Shown one piece after another: positions 34,220-39,782 of a stretch of DNA of 39,782 nucleotides (positions are counted from its first letter, which is position 1; the number at the start of each line of letters is the position of its first letter). The notes under the pieces are model-generated. The model was not told the DNA's origin and searched no databases. It saw only the letters and a program-made list of their open reading frames with translations. This DNA comes from Bacteriovoracaceae bacterium. GTDB lineage: Bacteria > Bdellovibrionota > Bacteriovoracia > Bacteriovoracales > Bacteriovoracaceae. The DNA is taken from the NCBI GenBank assembly GCA_020630335.1, contig JAHDBN010000019.1:3115-42896 (forward strand), read 5' to 3'. The translations under genes were made by a program, and so were the position numbers.

Positions 34220-35241
34220 TCTTTTAAAGAAACATAGCGAACTTCATCACCGATTTCTAGTCCTAAGGTATCAGTCGTTAATTGATCAATGATGATTTCA
34301 TTTTCATTTTGTAACTCGATATTACCTAATATAGAAAAAAACTTATGTTTTTCCAAATTAGAAATTATATAAGGAGTATCACTTTTTATACTTGATTTTG
34401 TTTTAACTATTTTAGCAACCTTACTTTTTTGAACAGTTCTTATTTTATTTACATTTGCACTTACAATCGGACCTGGCTCAAAAATTCCCACAAGATCTGA
34501 AATCTCAAATCCTTCTTGTTTTAAAATTCTAAGAGCAGGTTCCGTGTTTTCATGAACTTGTCCGACAACTTTTTGCGCTTCAGGAGGTAGTAACTCTTTA
34601 ATAATTGGATATTCAGGAAGTAAGTCTTCAATAAAAGTTTTATCTTTCATTGTTAAAGAGTCAGCTTGAGTAAAAGGGATTTTAAAAAGTTTACTCCCCA
34701 CTGCTTCCCAGAAAGGAGAATGTCCATTCTTATCTACTTTACCTCTCATCTCTGCAATGATTTCTTTTTCAAAAAGATTTAGATGATTGGCTATAAATTG
34801 GAATCTTGTTAAAGATAGAAACCGTCCATTTTGAGAGTTTCTATAAGCAGGGCTTAAGAAAAGACTGCAAATTTCAGCAGGTCCGCTAAAAATTTTATGA
34901 ACATGCATCGCAGTAACAGTGTTTTCTATTGAAATAGTATCTGATTTTCTTTCTTGGCCTTCTAGTTTGTAAAAATAATAAGGATCAAATCCTCCTATTT
35001 TAGAAATAATTCCACTAATCCCAACTAACTTAGATTTAAAAAGATCTTCCATAACAAAGAGGTATTGCTCGCCTCCTGGCTTATTATTTTCAGCATAGTT
35101 AAAACTTCTTTCACTTTCAATTATTCGCCTTAACAGTACTTCTTCGTCTAAAGGAAGAGATGTTAAACCAAAGTTGGCATCTCTTAAGATGTCCATTAAG
35201 TCAGGAAGATCTTCTTTAGTAATTGGACGGATTATTAGCAT
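34216..35241 (-). CDS. astA: Arginine N-succinyltransferase-like protein
   Basis: AstA transfers a succinyl group from succinyl-CoA to arginine, the first step of the AST arginine-degradation pathway. The 341-residue protein starts MLIIRPITKEDLPDLMDI, the family beginning (an acetyltransferase-fold start), and continues through LFVMEDLFKSKLVGISGIIS, GGFDPYYFYKL, EICSLFLSPAYRNSQNGRFLS, and AEMRGKVDKNGHSPFWEAVG followed by KLFKIPF, all typical of AstA. Length (about 340) is normal. It is second in a two-gene unit, 6 bases after the aminotransferase stop. The other ast genes (astB, astD, astE) are not in this window. Confidence 0.85.
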   Translation of the reverse strand: MLIIRPITKEDLPDLMDILRDANFGLTSLPLDEEVLLRRIIESERSFNYAENNKPGGEQYLFVMEDLFKSKLVGISGIISKIGGFDPYYFYKLEGQERKSDTISIENTVTAMHVHKIFSGPAEICSLFLSPAYRNSQNGRFLSLTRFQFIANHLNLFEKEIIAEMRGKVDKNGHSPFWEAVGSKLFKIPFTQADSLTMKDKTFIEDLLPEYPIIKELLPPEAQKVVGQVHENTEPALRILKQEGFEISDLVGIFEPGPIVSANVNKIRTVQKSKVAKIVKTKSSIKSDTPYIISNLEKHKFFSILGNIELQNENEIIIDQLTTDTLGLEIGDEVRYVSLKD

Positions 35242-35247
35242 AGTCTT

Positions 35248-36618
35248 CTAAAACTCCAATAAGGTCTTTTCTATAATTTCAACAACCTCATCTATATGAT
35301 GATTTTCAATTGCTCCCATAGGAACAAGAAATCGAACTCTTGTAGGTAGCTGACCAGCAATAAAGCTTAAAACTCCATTTTTAAAAAGCTTAAAAGTAAA
35401 ATCTTTAGATTTTTGCATATCACCTTTAAATAAAGTCATCGCAACCATTGCACCAATTCCCCAAGGGCCTTCAATTTTATCAGGATGTTTTTTGTGAAGA
35501 TCGTTTAATTTTTGAGAAAAATAAGCATGTACTTTATTTATTTTTCCATCTTTGCCAAGATATCCATCATTCACAATAGTATTAATTACGTAATAACTTG
35601 CATTAATAGCAGTAGAAGATGAAGTAAAGGTCTGTGAAACAAGTCCTGGTCTTGGCTTATGATCCGCTTTGTATATAGTTGCACAGGTTTGAGAGTTTTT
35701 TCCTATGCAAACGAAATCTACATATTTATCTAACTCAAAATATTGAAAGGCAAAAAGTTTTTCAGTTCGGCCAAAGCTTTGTACTTCATCTATAATAATT
35801 GAAATATTGTGTTTCTTACATTCATTAAAAAGAGCTTCAAAAAATTCTTTATTTCCTAACCAAGATCCAGCTTCACCTTGAATGACTTCACATAAAATAG
35901 CAGCGTGCTTTCCTGGATGTCTGGAAATATGTCCAGCAAGAGCACACATCATTCTATCAATAGAGCCTTGATGATCTAATTCATCATAAAATGGTAAGTA
36001 ATCAACACAAAATGCTTCAGGTAAACCATCTCTATATTTTGCTTTGTCTGTTACTCCTGCAACAGCAATAGTTCTACCATGGAAACATTTATTAAAAGCG
36101 AGAACTCTATCAGCGGGATGTTTTTTTTGAAAAGCCATCTTTAGAGCATTTTCATTAGCCATAACTCCACTAGAAGTTAGCATGACATGAGAAAGATCAG
36201 CTCCATATTTATTTGCTTGGGTGAGTATTAAATCAATGAGCTTCTCACTATCAATATTTTGTTGAAGATTACCCTGCATGACAGTGTTGCTAATTGCTCC
36301 ATCTATTAAAGCTTCCATCAAACCAGGATGTGAGTGTCCTAAGTAGTGAACACCAATGCCGGTAATAAAGTCGTATTTTGTTGAACCATCTGCCAACTCT
36401 ACAAAGGGGCCTTTTCCAAAGCCACTGCCTATGTAATCGTAAAATAGCTTACCACCTCTGTTTTGAGATAGCTTATTAATAAGTTTTTCATAACTTTCTT
36501 GGTCTTTTGCAGGCATTAAACCAGTTATTTTTTCTTGATGATTTAAAAGAGCATCCCTGATGAGTTTTTTGGCCTCTTTAATCTTTGGATCTTGGTAAAA
36601 TTCATTAGCTATAGTCAT
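35248..36618 (-). CDS. Class III PLP-dependent aminotransferase (AstC/ornithine-type)
   Basis: A 456-residue class III aminotransferase. YDFITGIGVHYLGHSHPG is the N-terminal family signature; TSSGVMANENALKMAF precedes the PLP phosphate site; IIIDEVQSFGRT holds the Asp that contacts the PLP ring nitrogen; the Schiff-base Lys is most likely in CIGKNSQTCA. The latter segment resembles lysine 6-transaminases as much as acetyl/succinylornithine transaminases, so the substrate is uncertain. Its close link to astA points to succinylornithine, arginine-pathway or related basic amino-acid use. The unusual Q-rich 'GK-S-Q' region is worth noting. It is divergent from the E1 gene. Confidence 0.83.
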   Translation of the reverse strand: MTIANEFYQDPKIKEAKKLIRDALLNHQEKITGLMPAKDQESYEKLINKLSQNRGGKLFYDYIGSGFGKGPFVELADGSTKYDFITGIGVHYLGHSHPGLMEALIDGAISNTVMQGNLQQNIDSEKLIDLILTQANKYGADLSHVMLTSSGVMANENALKMAFQKKHPADRVLAFNKCFHGRTIAVAGVTDKAKYRDGLPEAFCVDYLPFYDELDHQGSIDRMMCALAGHISRHPGKHAAILCEVIQGEAGSWLGNKEFFEALFNECKKHNISIIIDEVQSFGRTEKLFAFQYFELDKYVDFVCIGKNSQTCATIYKADHKPRPGLVSQTFTSSSTAINASYYVINTIVNDGYLGKDGKINKVHAYFSQKLNDLHKKHPDKIEGPWGIGAMVAMTLFKGDMQKSKDFTFKLFKNGVLSFIAGQLPTRVRFLVPMGAIENHHIDEVVEIIEKTLLEF

Positions 36619-36729
36619 AACACCTCTAAATAAAAAAAATTTAAAAACTTCTGTTAAATACGTCTGAACTTGGTTATAAATATAGCACCGAATTTTACAT
36701 ATAGATATGAAAATAGATAGGAGCTTTTC

Positions 36730-38868
36730 ATGGCGCGAAAGAAAGTTGTAAAGAAGAAAAAAACGAAGAAAAAAGTTGCGAAAGTTGGTAGTCGAGCAAA
36801 GGCAACACCCATTGCTCCAAAAGAAACTTACCTAAATTCCGTTGAGCATTTTTCTGCTAAAAAAACTAATAAAAAAACAATTCTTGAGTGGTATAAAATT
36901 CTAACTTTAGGGCGAATGGTTGATAATAGAGCACCTAATTATTTAAAGCAGGCTCTTGGCTGGTCTTATCATGCTCCGTGCGCTGGACATGATGGTATAC
37001 AACTAGCAATTGGACAAGCTTTTGATAAAAACACAGATCATATGTTTCCTTACTATCGAGATATGATGACAGCTCATTCAGCAGGCTTAACAGCTACAGA
37101 GCTAATTTTAAATGGTCTTTCGAAAGCAGACGATCTCGCAAGTGGTGGAAGACATATGTCCAATCATTTTGCTAAGCCTGAATGGAATATTCATAACGTT
37201 TCTAGTTGCACAGGAAATCATATTCTTCATGCTGTTGGTTGTGCTAGAGCAATGAAATATTATAAGCATAAAGGTGTTGCAATTAACTCTCAAGGAGAGA
37301 GTAGTTTAAGTGAAGGGTATTGTTACGAAGCTATTAATGGAGCGAGTAAAGAGAAACTTCCTGTAATTTTTGTTATTCAAGATAATGGCTATGGGATTTC
37401 AGTTCCCAAGTGCGATCAGACCGCTCATGAAAAGTATGCAGATAATTTTTCAGGATTTTTAAATTTAAAAATACTTCATTGTGATGGAACAGATATTTTT
37501 GATTCAATGAATGCGATGAAAACAGCAAGGGATCATGCTTTAAAATATTCTGAGCCTGTTATTGTTCATGCGATGTGTGTAAGAATGGGAAGTCATTCTA
37601 ATTCTGATAAACATGAATTGTATCGCTCTCCTGAAGAGATAGCAGAAGCTGTAGCTCAAGACCCAATACCTCGTTTTGAAAAGGTTTTATTAAAAGAAAA
37701 AATTGCTAGTAAAAAAGATTTAGAAAAAATTCAAAAAGATTGTAAAGATCAATTAATGAAAGCTCATAAGGAAGCTGTGGCTGCACCTCATCCTACTCCA
37801 GAATCTATTTATGATTTTGTTATTCCTGAAAGTTATGAAGCAGATAAATTTGGTGATGGATCTCATGATGAAGATGGAGAGCCGATAAAGTTTATCGATG
37901 CTTTAAATACAACTCTTAAAGAAGAGTTTAGGCATAACCCAGATACTTTTATTTGGGGACAAGATATGGCCAATAAAGATAAAGGTGGAATTTTTAATGT
38001 CTCAAAAGGGATGCAAAAAGAGTTTGGAAAAGAAAGAGTCTTTAATGGACCAATTGCAGAAGATTTTATTCTAGGGACTGCCAATGGTGTGTCTCGGTTT
38101 GATGATAAAATCCGAGTTGTAGTAGAAGGAGCAGAGTTTGCTGATTACTTTTGGCCAGCAATGGAGCAACTTGTAGATTCAAGTCATGATTATTGGAGAT
38201 CTAATGGAGCTTTTGCTCCTAATGTAACAGTTAGAATTGCTTCTGGTGGTTATATTGGCGGTGGGCTTTATCATTCTCAAAACATAGAAGGAACATTAAC
38301 AACTTTCCCTGGTATTAGAGTAGTAGTTCCTGCTTTTGCTGACGATGCTGCAGGCTTGTTAAGAACATCAATGCGCTCCAGGGGAATGACAATGTTTCTT
38401 GAACCTAAGGCCTTGTACAATGCTAAGGATGCAATGAGTGTTGTCCCGGAAGGATTTGAAGTTCCCTTTGGTAAAGCACGGATTAGAAGGGAAGGGTCTG
38501 ATTTAACAATTATTACTTACGGAAATACTGTTCATCATTGTTTAAAAGTTGCTGAAGAGTTATCAGGTGAACATGAAATAGAAGTTTTAGATTTAAGATC
38601 TCTTAGCCCTCTAGATGAAAATGCTATTATTGAAACAGTTAAAAAATGTAATAGGGTTTTAGTTGTTCATGAAGATAAAGTGTTTGCTGGCTTTGGTGGA
38701 GAGATAGTTGCATTGATTAATGAGAAATGTTTTGAATTTTTAGATGCACCTGTTTTAAGAGTTGGATCAACTTTTACTCCTGTAGGATTTAATAGGATTT
38801 TAGAAAAAGCGATTCTTCCTAATGTAGAAAGAGTAAAAGAGAAAGCTTTAAAGCTTCTGAAGTTCTAG
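36730..38868 (+). CDS. Fused alpha/beta 2-oxoacid dehydrogenase E1 component
   Basis: This 712-residue protein joins E1-alpha (~residues 45-370) and E1-beta (~385-712) of a branched-chain-type 2-oxoacid dehydrogenase, the thiamine-diphosphate enzyme that decarboxylates 2-oxoacids. The alpha part shows MFPYYRDMMTAHSAG, GGRHMSNHF and the TPP loop SQGESSLSEGYCYEAINGAS plus VIQDNGYGISVP; Glu replaces the Asp of the common GDG start, as in other fused forms. The beta part has IWGQDMANKDKGGIF, FNGPIAEDFILGTANG, GGYIGGGLYHSQ and EPKALYN. Residues 1-26 are an Arg/Lys-rich tail (ARKKVVKKKKTKKKVAK), not needed for catalysis. AGGAGC precedes the ATG. No E2 or E3 gene lies nearby. Confidence 0.92.
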   Translation: MARKKVVKKKKTKKKVAKVGSRAKATPIAPKETYLNSVEHFSAKKTNKKTILEWYKILTLGRMVDNRAPNYLKQALGWSYHAPCAGHDGIQLAIGQAFDKNTDHMFPYYRDMMTAHSAGLTATELILNGLSKADDLASGGRHMSNHFAKPEWNIHNVSSCTGNHILHAVGCARAMKYYKHKGVAINSQGESSLSEGYCYEAINGASKEKLPVIFVIQDNGYGISVPKCDQTAHEKYADNFSGFLNLKILHCDGTDIFDSMNAMKTARDHALKYSEPVIVHAMCVRMGSHSNSDKHELYRSPEEIAEAVAQDPIPRFEKVLLKEKIASKKDLEKIQKDCKDQLMKAHKEAVAAPHPTPESIYDFVIPESYEADKFGDGSHDEDGEPIKFIDALNTTLKEEFRHNPDTFIWGQDMANKDKGGIFNVSKGMQKEFGKERVFNGPIAEDFILGTANGVSRFDDKIRVVVEGAEFADYFWPAMEQLVDSSHDYWRSNGAFAPNVTVRIASGGYIGGGLYHSQNIEGTLTTFPGIRVVVPAFADDAAGLLRTSMRSRGMTMFLEPKALYNAKDAMSVVPEGFEVPFGKARIRREGSDLTIITYGNTVHHCLKVAEELSGEHEIEVLDLRSLSPLDENAIIETVKKCNRVLVVHEDKVFAGFGGEIVALINEKCFEFLDAPVLRVGSTFTPVGFNRILEKAILPNVERVKEKALKLLKF

Positions 38869-39617
38869 TTTGTATTGCTGGGTACTAATTGTGTTTTCAT
38901 ATTTAAGATATAGAGTTTTCCCTCATTTAAATTCTTTAGAACTTGATCTTTTAGATTGCCAGCTGAAGTTTTAGCAATCTCTCTTCCTAAATGATTATTT
39001 AATAAATCCATCGTGCCATCGCTTCTTTTGTGATAATACTCCCTTCCATTTTGATTTAAGTCATAAAAAGTATAATGATCATTGCCAAACTCATGAATAG
39101 AAGAAAAAAGTTTTGCAAAATCTTCAGAAATATTTTTAGTCATTAATGCATTCCAGTACGCATGTCTAAAAGCATCGGCTCGGTTGTTTTTATATGATTT
39201 ATTTTCACTTGGTATAAACTTGGCTTTTTTCTCTGCAATTCTTCCAAGATAGCAAGCATAAAATGTTAATAGGGGGTATGAATGATAAAATTGAATTTCC
39301 ATGTTATTTAATCGATTGATTATTTTTTTATCAAATAGCCCCGAATTAAATAATGTTTTTACATGTGCCGGAACCCTTTCTTCTAATTTTTTGATTTTAT
39401 CAGGAGACATTAACTCAATAGAACAAGAACTAGAGCAAGAATTTAAAAGTTGATTTGGATTTATTTCTACTAGACATTGCATATTTTCACTAAAGACAGA
39501 AATGAGTATTTCGTGATGCTCATCAGTTAGTTTTGTGAGCTTATCTTTTGAGTAATATTGAGAAAAGATACTTGATGAAAAAAGTAAAAGAACAATGAAA
39601 AGTTTAGATAAATTCAC
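38865..39617 (-). CDS. Secreted protein of a conserved unknown family
   Basis: The 250-residue product has a signal peptide (MNLSKLFIVLLLFSSSIFSQ). The C-terminal half carries NNRADAFRHAYWNALMTKNI, then HEFGNDHYTFYDLNQNGREY and GTMDLLNNHLGREIA. The combination 'ADAFRHAYWNA..HE...MDLxNNxxG' is a recognisable conserved unknown domain (I associate it with DUF6973) and looks like a metal- or substrate-binding active site with conserved His, Glu and Asn. The activity is unknown. Three Cys residues occur in the mid-part (CLVEI; SCSSSCSIEL). Its 3' end overlaps the E1 stop by 4 bases. The start ATG has no strong ribosome site. Confidence 0.6.
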   Translation of the reverse strand: MNLSKLFIVLLLFSSSIFSQYYSKDKLTKLTDEHHEILISVFSENMQCLVEINPNQLLNSCSSSCSIELMSPDKIKKLEERVPAHVKTLFNSGLFDKKIINRLNNMEIQFYHSYPLLTFYACYLGRIAEKKAKFIPSENKSYKNNRADAFRHAYWNALMTKNISEDFAKLFSSIHEFGNDHYTFYDLNQNGREYYHKRSDGTMDLLNNHLGREIAKTSAGNLKDQVLKNLNEGKLYILNMKTQLVPSNTN

Positions 39618-39782
39618 TTTTATTAATCGGATATTAAGCCAGATTCTTTATTACTTGAGTTTCCTATTTAGGTGATTGTCATCATTGTCTTTTATCATAG
39701 ACTTGTTCTATTCCTTAATGTTTTTTTAATGTGCTCCTCTCCCCACCGCCTAGTATTCATCTCACATTCTCCTCTTCTCCAA
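39618..39782. other. Right edge, no gene recognised
   Basis: The last 165 bases are C/T-rich on the + strand, and the final ~50 bases are less AT-rich than the rest. On the - strand one frame is open from the edge to 39696 (it ends with residues RTSL), but 28 codons are not enough to identify a product. Regulatory DNA of the preceding - strand gene probably lies here. Confidence 0.4.

Noticed and set aside
39696-39782. Open minus-strand frame at the right edge
   Set aside because: Only 28 codons are visible, with no recognisable motif; it could be chance.
1-39782. Mobile elements, CRISPR, prophage or island boundary
   Set aside because: No transposase, integrase, phage gene, att-like repeat or CRISPR spacing was seen, and base composition is even apart from the Gly-rich repeat gene.

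Overview
The window looks like a piece of chromosome from a low-GC, Gram-negative, flagellated bacterium. It is probably a predatory Bacteriovoracales / Halobacteriovorax-type member of the Bdellovibrionota. The basis is AT-rich coding throughout, many lipoproteins and outer-membrane proteins, an RpoN-type promoter, a MurJ/SpoIID/amidase wall set, a class II (B12-dependent) ribonucleotide reductase, a membrane pyrophosphatase, and flagellar regulators. The taxonomic call is inferred from gene content only. No rRNA, tRNA, CRISPR array or insertion sequence was recognised, and there is no gene-free stretch longer than 300 bases.

Layout. 1-2925: rnc (3' part)-era-der, tightly overlapping RNA/ribosome GTPase genes. 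2915-3703 (-): small outer-membrane barrel. 3834-5632: yfgM-like and bamB, the usual neighbours of der, separated from it here by the inverted barrel gene. 5633-9428: an NrdR-type control region and nrdJ. 9573-13830: four exported proteins (phospholipase D with an EF-hand, OmpA-like barrel, fibrinogen-like lipoprotein, Cys-containing lipoprotein). 13820-16059: uvrC, with a divergent small Lys-tailed Tudor-like protein. 16063-18828: Cys/Gly-rich secreted protein, an unknown membrane protein, and a probable DUF507 protein. 18917-23636: murJ, divergent hppA, and serA. 23738-26139: von Willebrand A-type lipoprotein and a sigma-54-driven lipoprotein. 26214-28005 (-): spoIID-like and amidase genes for cell-wall cutting. 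28183-29707: zinc-ribbon protein, DsbA-like lipoprotein, and an HU-type protein. 29820-34219: flagellar control block (unknown gene, degenerate flhF, fliA, two-TM signalling-like protein). 34216-36618 (-): aminotransferase and astA. 36730-38868: fused alpha/beta 2-oxoacid dehydrogenase E1. 38865-39617 (-): secreted protein of a conserved unknown family.

How the genes fit together. Envelope building and remodelling dominate: BamB/YfgM for outer-membrane and secretion quality control, MurJ for lipid II export, and SpoIID plus amidase for peptidoglycan cutting. Amino-acid use (AstA/aminotransferase, 2-oxoacid dehydrogenase) suits growth on protein-rich prey, but that is inference.

The strongest unusual signals are these: an FlhF whose GTPase motifs are all degraded, with no flhG beside it; a SpoIID-like gene whose best-placed start codon is ATT; a sigma-54 promoter in front of an orphan lipoprotein; paired NrdR boxes four helical turns apart over the nrdJ promoter; a roughly 50-residue acidic insertion in the second G domain of Der; a canonical EF-hand loop inside a secreted phospholipase D; and many convergent genes whose 3' ends overlap or nearly touch.
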